A stretch of 64,000 nucleotides of DNA from G963665495 sp963665495 (GTDB lineage Bacteria > Desulfobacterota > Desulfovibrionia > Desulfovibrionales > Desulfovibrionaceae): NCBI GenBank assembly GCA_963665495.1, contig OY762289.1:6014001-6078000 (forward strand), written 5' to 3'. The translations under genes and the position numbers were made by a program. Shown here piece by piece: positions 35,783-44,542 of this stretch. The notes under the pieces were generated by a model. It did no database searches, was not told the origin of the DNA, and saw only the letters and a program-made list of their open reading frames with translations. How positions within the stretch are numbered: position 1 is the stretch's first letter; each line of letters begins with the position of its first letter.

Positions 35783-36313
35783 TTAGCCATAATTACATTT
35801 GTCCCAAAAAAGGTGTCCCCTAATCTCGTAGATCGCGTTACGATAGTCGCCAGAAAAATCCTCCTCTGCTAATTTCTGCAATGCCCCTCCAGCCCCTGTT
35901 ATGTCATTAACTTGCCAGAAAAGACGATCTTCTGGAACCGCATCAGCATATAAAAAAGCAAAATCATCGAACCAAACTTCATCAGTTTTTCCGGAACCCT
36001 GGGCAAAAATATAACTTACAAAATTAGGATTGCCCTCAAGTAAAAGGATTAGAACTCCATGTTCTTCTGCAAATCTCTCCGCTTTAGAAAAGTTCCCCCC
36101 TATGGGTTTTACTTCTACATATCCCATGAACGCCCCCTTTCGATTCCAAATGATAAAATCTGGTAGATATCCCTCGCCATTTTTTAGAAGGAAAGCTTCC
36201 GGCTCATATTCATAATGCCAGCCAACCTTATCAAATAGCATGGCCCACCTAGCTTCATACCGAGATCGAAACGTATACCCATTATAAAGTGTTCTGATGA
36301 GTGAAAGATTCAT
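35783..36313 (-). CDS. PD-(D/E)XK nuclease-like protein
   Basis: 176 aa. The sequence starts YNGYTFRSRYEARWAMLFDK (Glu about 20), continues EYEPEAF and YLPDFII (Asp about 52), and then YVEVKP (Glu/Lys about 67-69). This E...D...ExK order, with a beta strand before each, is the signature of the PD-(D/E)XK nuclease fold used by restriction and repair enzymes. The C-terminal half has no recognised motif. GAGAGGA lies before the ATG. As the last cargo gene before attR it may belong to a defence function, but it could also be a repair or element-maintenance enzyme. Confidence 0.65.
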   Translation of the reverse strand: MNLSLIRTLYNGYTFRSRYEARWAMLFDKVGWHYEYEPEAFLLKNGEGYLPDFIIWNRKGAFMGYVEVKPIGGNFSKAERFAEEHGVLILLLEGNPNFVSYIFAQGSGKTDEVWFDDFAFLYADAVPEDRLFWQVNDITGAGGALQKLAEEDFSGDYRNAIYEIRGHLFWDKCNYG

Positions 36314-36440
36314 GCTGATCCTCTCTGTGGTGATATTTAATCGTTAAAACCATCTTAACGAAAATTTCCAGAGCTTGTGAAGCGCCTTTTTGATAGTACA
36401 ACATCCTTTTTGTCCCTATTTTATGAAAAATGAAAAATAT

Positions 36441-36457
36441 GGGTAACTTTCAGGGTA
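36441..36457 (+). repeat. Candidate integrase arm-type site, right
   Basis: GGGTAACTTTCAGGGTA matches the left copy (25761-25777) at 16 of 17 bases and has the same orientation. It lies 56 bases before attR. Confidence 0.55.
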
Positions 36458-36512
36458 ATTATGCAATAGTCAGTTACTTTTAATTCTATATTACAGCATG
36501 TTATGCAAACAA

Positions 36513-36539
36513 TTCGACTCCCGCCCCCCCACAAGACAT
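36513..36539 (+). repeat. attR of the tRNA-Leu element
   Basis: TTCGACTCCCGCCCCC followed by CCACAAGACAT repeats the end of tRNA-Leu, with GGCA missing relative to attL. The native tRNA-Leu terminator follows at once (36545), confirming that the chromosome resumes here. Confidence 0.82.
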
Positions 36540-36544
36540 ATAAA

Positions 36545-36575
36545 GACTCAGGCGCAAGCCTGGGTCTTTTTTTTT
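36545..36575 (+). terminator. Displaced native terminator of tRNA-Leu
   Basis: GACTCAGGC-GCAA-GCCTGGGTC (one G-T pair) followed by a run of ten T. It would have ended tRNA-Leu before the element inserted. A second hairpin, GGTGCGCCC-GGCA-GGGCGCACC, lies directly after it (36576-36597). Confidence 0.8.
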
Positions 36576-36997
36576 GGTGCGCCCGGCAGGGCGCACCAAA
36601 AAAAGCAGAGTTTTCCGGGGCGATGTAGTAAAACCGGAAAGGATAGAAATGGTGTAGTTGTCCTTTGGGCGGATTCGGCGACATGATTCCTTCAAAATCT
36701 GCAATCCGCCGAAAAATACTATCTGGCATGCATTGACAGAGACGCTGGAGAGCCGTTTTCGTCTCTATTGAAAACTTTCAACTCTAAAACGACTACGGTA
36801 TAAGACGTTGAAGTGGAATTTCAGGGAGAGAGGATATAGTGATATCTCATAATCTTTGCCCCTTGAAATTATTTCAGATAACAATGTGGCCAGTCATAAC
36901 CAAGGTATCCCTGGCGCCCGCAGAACAGCAAGATCGGTTTCAGGGGCAGGGGGCCGATCAATCACGACAGTGATAATGGATATGGAGTAGGACCCGT

Positions 36998-37927
36998 ATG
37001 TATTTCTCTACAGCCGGCATTGACGTGAACCCCATCATGCCGCCTCTCGTGGCTTTCGTGATTTCTTTTTTCACTTCCATGGGCGGGGTGTCTGGAGCTT
37101 TTCTGCTGGTTCCGTTCCAGATGAGCGTACTTGGATTCACCAACCCTTCTCTGAGTTCAACCAATCAGATTTTCAACATCGTCGCCATTCCGAGCGGCGT
37201 CTGGCAGTATATCAAAGAAGGCCGAATGGTCTGGCCCTTAACCTGGATAGTTATTTTAGGAACGCTCCCCGGGGTGCTCGTCGGGGCGATCGTACGTATC
37301 ACGTATCTGCCGGACCCGAGGAATTTCAAGGTATTTGCGGCTAGCGTACTTTTATACATCGGCATTCGCCTGGTTTATAGCATGCTTAAAAAGTCTTCTT
37401 CGGGGCAGAAGGAGAAGGCTGCGCCGAACAAGGAATCTGACGTACGCGCCACCATGAATGCCTCTGCACAACCAGTAGTGACCATGAAAAAATCTTCTTT
37501 GTCTGAGATCTGCTACGAATTTAACGGTGAAGAATTTCAAGCCCGGACCAAGGGTATATTTTTTCTGAGTCTGGTTGTCGGGGTAGTGGGAGGCATCTAC
37601 GGCATCGGTGGCGGTTCAATAATTGCGCCCTTCTTTGTCGCCATCTACGGCCTGCCGGTGTATACGATAGCGGGAGCGACTCTCATGGGGACATTGGTTA
37701 CTTCGATAGCAGGAGGTTTTTTTTATCAGGCCATTGCTCCGTTATACCCGGATGTCTCGGTTGCCCCGGATTGGACCTTGGGGTTCCTCTTTGGAATTGG
37801 CGGCATGTGCGGAATGTATTTCGGAGCGCGTATGCAAAAGTATATGCCCGCAACAATCATTAAGTGGATACTTTCCTTCATGATTCTTTTTTTGGCGCTC
37901 AAGTATATCAAGGAATTTTTTGCATAG
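36998..37927 (+). CDS. TauE/SafE family permease (sulfite/organosulfonate exporter type)
   Basis: 309 aa with about eight hydrophobic segments in two similar halves, split by a basic cytoplasmic loop (about 128-175). The first half has the PPLVAFVISFFTSMGGVSGA signature and the second the matching GVVGGIYGIGGGSIIAPF. TauE/SafE proteins move sulfite, sulfoacetate or other small anions across the inner membrane. The linker between halves is longer than usual. It is a single gene with a strong terminator 80 bases downstream. Substrate unknown; sulfur anions are plausible in a sulfate reducer. Confidence 0.92.
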   Translation: MYFSTAGIDVNPIMPPLVAFVISFFTSMGGVSGAFLLVPFQMSVLGFTNPSLSSTNQIFNIVAIPSGVWQYIKEGRMVWPLTWIVILGTLPGVLVGAIVRITYLPDPRNFKVFAASVLLYIGIRLVYSMLKKSSSGQKEKAAPNKESDVRATMNASAQPVVTMKKSSLSEICYEFNGEEFQARTKGIFFLSLVVGVVGGIYGIGGGSIIAPFFVAIYGLPVYTIAGATLMGTLVTSIAGGFFYQAIAPLYPDVSVAPDWTLGFLFGIGGMCGMYFGARMQKYMPATIIKWILSFMILFLALKYIKEFFA

Positions 37928-38006
37928 TATTTTGGGGGGATGTGCGTTTCAGGTTGTTTTGGCAATAATTGCAGAGTATTCGGAACGGAAGAGCAAGCGC
38001 CATTTC

Positions 38007-38049
38007 AACCCGCCGCAAACGGAGCAATCCGGCTGCGGCGGGTTTTTTT
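38007..38049 (+). terminator. Terminator after the TauE/SafE gene
   Basis: AACCCGCCGCA pairs with TGCGGCGGGTT, followed by seven T. It lies between convergent genes and can serve the permease gene. Confidence 0.88.
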
Positions 38050-38071
38050 CGGGAGGTGTTGGATCAGCGGG

Positions 38072-39553
38072 CTACTGCACCCAGTGCATGTTGGAGAGCA
38101 CCACCGCGGAGATGGGCGCGTTGGCCCAGGTCCCTTGGAGGTCGGCTTTCCAAACGCCGTGCTGCGGCTTCATGTAGAGGAATACGTTGACGCAGTCGTC
38201 GGCGAGCATGCGCTGCGCGTCGCCAAGCAGTTCGTTCCGTTTTTTTTGATCCGTTGTCCGCTTGATCTGTTTCCAGAGTTTTTTGAAGCGCGCGTTATCG
38301 TAATTGAAGTAGTAGCCATCCCTGGCGTAAATGTTGATGTCAAAGGGTTCCACGTGACAGATGACGGTGAGGTCATAGTCTTTGGCCGTGAAAACCCGGC
38401 TCATCCACTCGCCCCAGGTGATTCTATCCAATCTTATTTTCAGGCCGATGTCATCGAGCTGCGCCGCGATATGGAAGGAAGAGATTTGCGCATAGGACGT
38501 GGGAGGTACGGAGATGGTCAGCTCGGTTCCCTTTTTCACGCCGGCTTGAGCGAGCAGATCTCGAGCCTTTGCCGGGTCGTAAGGATAGCGGTCCGTCAGG
38601 TCGACATACGCCGGGTGGCGGGGGGAAAAATGGCTGCCGATCAGCTTGCCGGTTTCCAGGTCGGGGTCCTGCATGAGAGCCGATTTGTCAATGGCGTATG
38701 CCAGAGCCCGCCGTACGCGGATGTCGTTCAGCGGCGGTCTGGCGTTGTTGATGGCAAGGAGCACTTCGGCTTCATTAAAGCCGGTGGTGATGACGTAGTC
38801 CCTGCGTGAGGCGAATTTGGCCACAAAGTTGTTGCCGCTGCCGTCCTGATAGCCGTCCACAAGGCCTTCGGCCAGGGCCGACTCCACCTGCAGTCTGCTG
38901 GGGGTGAAGACGAATTCGCCATGCTTGATGGCCGGCGGCGTCCCCCAGTAATCGGGAAAGGCATCCAGGGTCACACGGTCCTGCTTGGCCCATTGTGTAA
39001 ACGCGTAAGGGCCCGTTCCGATGGGTGCGGTCGCATTGGTCGCCACGGAATCCGGATGTACGATCACGGCGGCGGGCAGGGCCAGATGAAACAGCAGGTT
39101 CGAATCCGGTTCGGAAAGCGTTACCCGTACGCTATCGGAGCCCGATTGTTCCACGGACTCTATAGCCTCGAAGAGATCCTTTTGGGGATTTTCAGAGGAG
39201 CCGGCAGACAACCGCCTGAGGGAAAACACCACGACTTCCGGCGTCAGCCTGGAGCCGTCATGAAAAACGACGTTATTTTGCAAGGTGAAGGTGTAGGACA
39301 ATCCGTCCGGCGAAACGTCCCAGGAGCGCGCTAAAAGGGGATGGACTTCCCCGTTGCCGTCGAGTTTCGTCAAACCTTCAAAGATATTGTCGTAGGTGAT
39401 TATTCCAGTGGATGCGGAAGCCGTGACGGTCGGATCCAGACTGAGCGGTTCGAGCTGTACGCCCACCCGGATGGAGTCCCGGGCCGCATAAGCGGCAAAA
39501 GGAAACAGCAGCACTAGAAAAAACAGAGCACAGGATAAAAAAAGTTTGCTCAT
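38072..39553 (-). CDS. Peptide/nickel-type ABC solute-binding protein (SBP family 5)
   Basis: 493 aa with a signal peptide (residues 1-23, cleavage after AYA). The family signature appears soon after: LDPTVTASASTGIITYDNIFEGL, then LARSWDVSPDGLSYTFTLQNNVVFHDG. Length and motifs fit periplasmic binding proteins for di/oligopeptides, nickel or opines. No permease or ATPase genes are adjacent. It is instead the second gene of an apparent operon behind a GGDEF protein, with three bases between them. It could therefore act as a ligand sensor subunit rather than a transporter part (inference). Confidence 0.93.
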   Translation of the reverse strand: MSKLFLSCALFFLVLLFPFAAYAARDSIRVGVQLEPLSLDPTVTASASTGIITYDNIFEGLTKLDGNGEVHPLLARSWDVSPDGLSYTFTLQNNVVFHDGSRLTPEVVVFSLRRLSAGSSENPQKDLFEAIESVEQSGSDSVRVTLSEPDSNLLFHLALPAAVIVHPDSVATNATAPIGTGPYAFTQWAKQDRVTLDAFPDYWGTPPAIKHGEFVFTPSRLQVESALAEGLVDGYQDGSGNNFVAKFASRRDYVITTGFNEAEVLLAINNARPPLNDIRVRRALAYAIDKSALMQDPDLETGKLIGSHFSPRHPAYVDLTDRYPYDPAKARDLLAQAGVKKGTELTISVPPTSYAQISSFHIAAQLDDIGLKIRLDRITWGEWMSRVFTAKDYDLTVICHVEPFDINIYARDGYYFNYDNARFKKLWKQIKRTTDQKKRNELLGDAQRMLADDCVNVFLYMKPQHGVWKADLQGTWANAPISAVVLSNMHWVQ

Positions 39554-39555
39554 GA

Positions 39556-40947
39556 TCAGGCCTCGCAGCTTACGCCTGGGTTGGGTGTGTGCAGGACGAC
39601 GGTATTACGTCCGCTATTTTTCGCTTTGTACAGGGCCTCGTCAGCGCAGCGCAGACAATCTTCCACGGATTGACCTGTCCCCGTGCGTTGGGAAATGCCG
39701 AAACTTGCAGTCATCCGCACAGGGCCCTTGCCGGACTGAAAGGGAGTTTCTTCAACCTTTGCCCGAATGCGTTCGAATACTTTGAACGCGCTCTCCTGGT
39801 CCGTATCGAACATGATCACCACAAATTCCTCGCCGCCGTAGCGGGCGAGCACATCCGTGTTTCTCAGGCCTGATTTGATGACCGCGGCGATATGGGCCAG
39901 GGCCTGGTCGCCTGTTTTATGCCCGTAGTTGTCGTTGATTTTTTTGAAATGGTCGATGTCGATGATACCTATGCAGTAAGTGGCGTTCGGAGATGCGGTC
40001 AGTTCGACGACGAGTTCCTCAAAGTGGCGGCGGTTGTAGATGTCCGTCAGAACATCGTGAGTGGCGAGAAACGAAAGCTTTTTGTTGGCGCTGAGAATGC
40101 GTTCTTCATCCTCGCTGATTTTCTGGACGAATTTTTTCACCGTATGGGCCAGCTTGCCGATTTCATCATGTCCGGCAATGGGAATGTCGGACGGGCGGAC
40201 GCGCCCTTCGCCCACAGCATGCTGCAGGTTGACGATGCGTTTGACGATGGACAGATGAATGTAGAGAGCGATGGTCAGCACCGCCGTTGCGGACAGGATC
40301 GCCGCGGCGATCAGATACCAGCGGCGATTGGCCATGCGGTTTTCGATCAGCTGCGCATTCTGGAGGATTTCCTCTTTTACTTTGGCGACATAATAGCCGA
40401 CGGCTATGCCGAGTTCCGTCGAATAGAGCCTGTTTTTCTGCATCACCATGTTGAGCCGCCGGTTGATGTCCGTGAGTTCCGCATTGCTGGATGCGGTGGA
40501 TTGAAGGGAGTCCGGCAGCCTCTGGTTAAGCTCGATCCGCCGTTCAATGATGGAATCCAGTTCGTGGAGGTTTTTCAGGAGGTTTTCCTTGGCCTGGACC
40601 ACGTCGTTGAAGGACTTGGAGGCGGGGCTGAGAGTGCGCAATTTGCGGACGAGTTTGTCCATCCATTCATCTCGGTCGGCCAGTTCAAACAAGGCGCGCC
40701 TGCGCTCGGACTGGTTGGTGGCAAGCAACAGCGTTGAACTGCTGCTGATGATGCCGTCGCTTTGCTGTACGAGTTTTGTCGCCGTCAGCAGCAAATCGAA
40801 TTGCGGACCGGTTATCTGCGTGATGATGGATTGGAACTGGTGGAAGGAGTGCAGCCCCGTGCCAATAGCGAACAACATGATGCCCAGAATCACAACATGC
40901 AGGGTGGCTGTTTTAATCGTAAGGCCCGGCCGTAGAAATCGTTTCAC
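39556..40947 (-). CDS. Membrane diguanylate cyclase (GGDEF)
   Basis: 463 aa. Membrane helices at about 15-35 and 210-230 enclose a helical periplasmic domain of about 175 residues. A HAMP-like stretch follows (about 232-285), then a GGDEF domain from about 300. The active-site loop is GGEEF (about 381-385), a catalytically competent form, so it should make cyclic di-GMP. The second metal-binding Asp is in IDIDHFKKIND. The gene is three bases upstream of the solute-binding protein gene, which suggests that the binding protein reports ligand to the periplasmic domain. Confidence 0.93.
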   Translation of the reverse strand: MKRFLRPGLTIKTATLHVVILGIMLFAIGTGLHSFHQFQSIITQITGPQFDLLLTATKLVQQSDGIISSSSTLLLATNQSERRRALFELADRDEWMDKLVRKLRTLSPASKSFNDVVQAKENLLKNLHELDSIIERRIELNQRLPDSLQSTASSNAELTDINRRLNMVMQKNRLYSTELGIAVGYYVAKVKEEILQNAQLIENRMANRRWYLIAAAILSATAVLTIALYIHLSIVKRIVNLQHAVGEGRVRPSDIPIAGHDEIGKLAHTVKKFVQKISEDEERILSANKKLSFLATHDVLTDIYNRRHFEELVVELTASPNATYCIGIIDIDHFKKINDNYGHKTGDQALAHIAAVIKSGLRNTDVLARYGGEEFVVIMFDTDQESAFKVFERIRAKVEETPFQSGKGPVRMTASFGISQRTGTGQSVEDCLRCADEALYKAKNSGRNTVVLHTPNPGVSCEA

Positions 40948-41324
40948 GTACGTGTTATCCGATTATTAGTAAGGGGTTGTTTTTCTTTGCCCAAGAAGGC
41001 GAGCCGATAGGATAAAACAAATGCATCCTGGATAGTGGAAATTCAGTATAAACGTTTCATCGGTGAGCGGCAAATTCCCCGCGAGAATATCTCCAGTTGA
41101 AATGACGCGCGTTGTTCTTCCGGATTCCACTCCCGGAGGGGAGCTGCGGAGTCTGGGCGGGCCTCAGTTTACCGGAGAGGAAACCCAGTCCTGGTAGCCG
41201 CATACGTCGTGCGCCTGAGCTTGACCATGCCGTCCTGCTGGGCCATACCAGTGCCAGTACTTCATTGGGAAAAAATTCGGCTTCGTGTTTTTCAGACAAG
41301 TTACAGTAACAAAGGGGCAAGAGG
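40948..41324. other. Intergenic region between divergent genes
   Basis: 377 bases between the GGDEF gene and the cupin gene. It should carry both promoters. A region of high GC (41100-41240) has open frames on both strands, but none has a plausible start and protein pattern. I see no tRNA or strong terminator. Confidence 0.35.
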
Positions 41325-41672
41325 ATGAAAATTTTGCATTTTTCCGATGTTGCGGCGCAGGAATTGACCAAGGCCGGTCCAGGTGTCTCCATTCGCGTGG
41401 TCATCGGCAAGGCGGATGACGACGTCAATTTCTGCATGCGGATCATCGAACTCGAACCGGGAGCGGAGATTCCCTTTCATGCGCATGACTGGGAGCACCA
41501 GCAGTTTTATCATTCCGGCACGGGCTATCTTCTGAAAGATGGCGAGCAGGTCCCCCTCGGCCCGGGCAGCGTGGTATACGTGGCGCCCAATGAGAAGCAT
41601 TTTGTCAAGAATAGTGGCGAAGTGCCATTGGTTTTCGTCTGCCTGGTGCCGAAACACGCGCCGGAAATCTGA
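41325..41672 (+). CDS. Cupin domain protein
   Basis: 115 aa, a single small beta-barrel. The metal-binding cupin motifs are visible: PFHAHDWEHQQFYHSGTG (His and Glu ligands of motif 1, about 53-70) and PNEKHFVKN (His of motif 2, about 93). Small cupins bind a metal and a small molecule and act as enzymes, isomerases or sensors; the substrate cannot be told. It is a stand-alone gene. Confidence 0.88.
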   Translation: MKILHFSDVAAQELTKAGPGVSIRVVIGKADDDVNFCMRIIELEPGAEIPFHAHDWEHQQFYHSGTGYLLKDGEQVPLGPGSVVYVAPNEKHFVKNSGEVPLVFVCLVPKHAPEI

Positions 41673-41900
41673 GCCACGGGAATCAGTGCCTCAGGTCCGG
41701 CAGGGACGGCGAAAAGGAACAAGGGGGGGGCCGAGTGACGGACAAGCACGCGCCATGCGATTAAAAAGCAAGATACTCCTTGAGAAAGATGCTTTGAGAT
41801 TATACTAGGAAGACTTGCCTGCCTTTGCTGCAAAACTACGTACGCTGAAGGCGGGGAGCTTGCTTGAGAGAGCAGAAAATATTTTTTTCAGGATGGAGAG

Positions 41901-43412
41901 ATGATTGTAATTACCCCCCAGGACATCCAGGCGGCAGGCGGACTGCCGGGCGCACTTTCCCGCGCTTCCGTAAGCATTGCGCGTGAGCTGTTGCGGGAAA
42001 CGCGCGCGGAGTTGCCACCGCATACGCAGGACGTGCAACGTCTGCTGGCGCACAAGCATCCGCATCTAGACGAATACATGGCCATGCTGCTGTTCAAGGC
42101 GGCCCTGCCTAAAAAACAGGACGGGCTCCCGCTCGAAGAGATTGTGCTGCGTTCGCTTGACGATGATGCCGAGGCCAAGGCCGTCTGGCCGTCCAGCGCC
42201 GTCTTTGGCATGGGTGGGACCAACACGGGCGGCGCCCGCGGGCTTGTGGTCTTTGACGAGCATATCCGGCCGGACCAGAAGCGGGAGGCCAGCTCGGTGA
42301 CCATGCTGGTACGGCAGCAGCTTTTCGGCGACCAGAAGCTGGCCATGCCCCTTGCAAAGCTCTGCAAGGAAACGGACCATATCGATGCCCACGGAAACGC
42401 CCATTTCAAGCATCTCGGCAACTATATGAAACGCGTGCACGAAGCCGAATTTCTGTTTCCGGACAAAGGCACCGCTGATGGTGCGGACAGCGTCCTTCCC
42501 GGATGGAAGCAGGCGCTTGCCGAAGCTTGCATTTGCGCCGTGCTCTGCGCGCTGCGCGAGAAGAAGCGCTTTATGACCGCTGCTTACTGGCGCGAACCGG
42601 CTGTGGCCTCGCTGAACCGTTATGCGACTCAGACGCGACTCAGAGACGATGCGGATTTCGGACAGGCCTTTCAGAAGCTCAAAAGGAATCTCTGCGGATT
42701 CAAAGGCGCGAAGCTCCAGATCAAGAAGGCTGACGGGAGCTTCCAGAAACTGCAGCCCGGACCGGATGCGAAAGACGCGCAGCAGGAGCCCTGGCAGTTG
42801 CTGGTCATGCCGTATCTTGCGGCGCTCTGTCAGGAGTACTGGGGCGAGGAACTCGGACAACTGATACTTTCGCTGTTCTGGGAAGCGCGTATCCTTGGGG
42901 ATCTGGGATACGCCAAGATCTACCGGGCACTGGGAGAGCTTGTTGCCGCGGGTGAAAACGAACAAGACGCGGATACGCCCGTGGGTAACATTGCGTTTCG
43001 CAAACTCGGCTGGCAGGCGCCGGACATGGACGGCGTGCAGCGTTCGCCCTGGATTCTTGAGCTGCGGCCCGCGGGCCGTCTGGCCAACTGCAGGGCACCG
43101 CTGACATCGTATCTCAAAAGCAACAATGGCGGCCTCGGCTACACCCTGGTGCATCCCGCGGGTGCGGGCGGAGTGGTGCTTTCAAAAGGCCAGGCTTCCG
43201 ATCCGGAGGAATGGCGCAGGCTGGTGGAGTATTTGCTCGAAACCGAAGGCAATGCCGATGAAGGGCAGGGGGGCTGCTGGCATGTGGTGCAGAACGCCCA
43301 CGGCCACCTGGCCGATTACTTGCTCAACGGCAACCCGGCCCACCAGTACGTTCCCCGTACGGGGGTGACTGCCGCCTCGCTTGTGGAAATTCTGACTAGA
43401 CTCCGCAACTAA
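41901..43412 (+). CDS. Unknown 503-aa protein, possibly related to MYG1/UPF0160-like hydrolases
   Basis: GGAGAG lies before the ATG. The first 190 residues contain a series of charged motifs: KHPHLDEYMAMLLF (about 55-68), VFGMGGTNTGGARG (about 100-115), FDEHIRPDQK (about 119-128) and ETDHIDAHGNAHFKHLGNY (about 157-175). Their order recalls the HxDE...D...DHH layout of MYG1-type proteins of the DHH superfamily, but the match is loose. The last 300 residues are rich in Leu/Ala helices and unassigned. No membrane segment. It is alone between a cupin and a thioredoxin-fold gene. Function not known. Confidence 0.6.
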   Translation: MIVITPQDIQAAGGLPGALSRASVSIARELLRETRAELPPHTQDVQRLLAHKHPHLDEYMAMLLFKAALPKKQDGLPLEEIVLRSLDDDAEAKAVWPSSAVFGMGGTNTGGARGLVVFDEHIRPDQKREASSVTMLVRQQLFGDQKLAMPLAKLCKETDHIDAHGNAHFKHLGNYMKRVHEAEFLFPDKGTADGADSVLPGWKQALAEACICAVLCALREKKRFMTAAYWREPAVASLNRYATQTRLRDDADFGQAFQKLKRNLCGFKGAKLQIKKADGSFQKLQPGPDAKDAQQEPWQLLVMPYLAALCQEYWGEELGQLILSLFWEARILGDLGYAKIYRALGELVAAGENEQDADTPVGNIAFRKLGWQAPDMDGVQRSPWILELRPAGRLANCRAPLTSYLKSNNGGLGYTLVHPAGAGGVVLSKGQASDPEEWRRLVEYLLETEGNADEGQGGCWHVVQNAHGHLADYLLNGNPAHQYVPRTGVTAASLVEILTRLRN

Positions 43413-43450
43413 GCCCGCGCTCCCGGGGGAAAAATCCTCAGCAACGCGGA

Positions 43451-43822
43451 TCAGGCATTGCTGATTGCATACACATCTATTCCGGCTTTTTGGAGCAGGG
43501 CGCTGAAGGCGGCTTTTTCCACGGCTCCAGCCAGGCGCCCGAGTTCGTGCCCCTCATGGAACAGGATATACGTCGGGTAGTTGCAGATATTGTAGCGAAC
43601 CCGCTCCATGCCGTAGGTTTCCACGGTGAGCCCCAGAATCAGTAGTTTGTCGCAATAGCCGCGGCAAAGCCCCCTGACGCCGAGCATCTGCTCCTGCACG
43701 GAAAGCTTTTTATGTAAAAAGACTGCAAGAACCGGCAGTTCTGATCCTTTGATGGCGGTTTCCAGGTCATCGGAAGTGCAAAAAGGACATTCAAAAGCTG
43801 TTTGTTCCATAGATGACTCCAT
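43451..43822 (-). CDS. Thioredoxin-fold protein without the CxxC active site
   Basis: 123 aa; AAGGAG is nine bases before the ATG at 43822. The protein has the thioredoxin-like pattern VLAVFLHKK in strand 3, a following helix, then NYPTYILFHEGHELGRLAGAV, with the cis-proline segment YPTYILF and the final helix. Where thioredoxin has WCGPC there is no cysteine pair, so it is unlikely to be a classical disulfide reductase. An N-terminal CPFC pair and several other cysteines remain. It may be a chaperone-like or binding protein. The gene stands alone. Confidence 0.7.
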   Translation of the reverse strand: MESSMEQTAFECPFCTSDDLETAIKGSELPVLAVFLHKKLSVQEQMLGVRGLCRGYCDKLLILGLTVETYGMERVRYNICNYPTYILFHEGHELGRLAGAVEKAAFSALLQKAGIDVYAISNA

Positions 43823-43861
43823 GGCATAATGCTCCTTGCTGCCGCATGTTTTATAGCGCAC

Positions 43862-44142
43862 GCATTGTCATGCCTGTTTTGTTAAGAACACGTTATAGGA
43901 TAGCTAAGAAAAAGAAAAGGTATAGATGGGGCAAATATGGAATATAGAATTGTTTGGAAGGAGAATTAGCAGGATATACAGTCAGATTGAGGAATTATTT
44001 CAGTGGGCAAGGCTGAAAAGAAAAAAAGACGACAGCTCCGAGCGCGACTCGGGTATACGGGTGCTGCCAGGATAAAAGGAAACAGCACAGCCTTTTTTTC
44101 GAATTTTGCATTATCCTGTAACGTTCAAATTGTAAAAAATCC
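43862..44142. other. AT-rich intergenic stretch, nothing recognised
   Basis: Between the thioredoxin-fold gene and the Doc pseudogene. I see no frame, tRNA or clear hairpin. Confidence 0.35.
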
Positions 44143-44542
44143 TTAAAACCTAGATGGATACTGTTCTGTTTGTTCCTGGAGCCATGCGGATAAATCCGCT
44201 TCTTTCATCTCTCCTTGCGCCACCGCAAGAATGGCAGCAACTACATCCGCCTCTGACGCAATGAGCTACCAGCCGTTCAGAACAAGGAATACATAGGCGG
44301 CAAGAAAGCCCGTCCGCTTATTCCCATCAATGAAAGGATGGTTGCGGATTATCCCATATGCGTATGCGGCCGCAAGATCCCAAACGCTTGGTTCGCCATA
44401 GCTTAAAAGGTTCTGAGGCCCGGTCAGAGATGAAGACAGAAGCCCCGCATCGGTGCATCCCTTCTCTCCCGCCGTGTTCTGCGACCTGCTCGCCATGGAT
44501 TGCATGGACAACGGATTCTTTTACCCATCGCCATTCCGTCAT
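44143..44542 (-). pseudogene. Broken Doc/Fic toxin gene
   Basis: Reading the complement, a Doc-type protein can be pieced together. It starts MTEWRWVKESVVHAIHGEQVAEHGG at 44542 in one frame, moves to another frame near 44460, then continues LLSSSLTGPQNLLSYGEPSVWDLAAAYAYG and the Fic/Doc active site HPFIDGNKRTG. A TAG stop (44266-44268) interrupts LNGW*LIASEADVVAAI, and the natural end is TAA at 44143. One frameshift and one stop codon therefore inactivate the kinase/AMPylase-like toxin. It overlaps the antitoxin stop by three bases, the usual toxin-antitoxin order. Confidence 0.8.

Larger units (their letters stand above)
25623..36539. mobile_element. Integrative element in tRNA-Leu with P4-like core and AT-rich cargo
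   Basis: About 10.9 kb between the att repeats. The integrase gene lies next to the tRNA, as in P4-type satellites and genomic islands. Core genes, all rightward: integrase, coiled-coil protein, AlpA-like regulator, zinc-finger-like protein, DUF3987 primase and a TubC-like protein. The cargo (from about 32.1 kb) is AT-rich and differs in base use. No capsid, tail or conjugation genes are present, so it would depend on a helper or spread by other means. Candidate arm sites and replication iterons are listed separately. Confidence 0.85.

Noticed and set aside
41901..43412. Type I-C CRISPR Csd1/Cas8c as identity of the 503-aa protein
   Set aside because: Size is similar, but there are no Cas neighbours or array, and the motifs fit a hydrolase-like order better.
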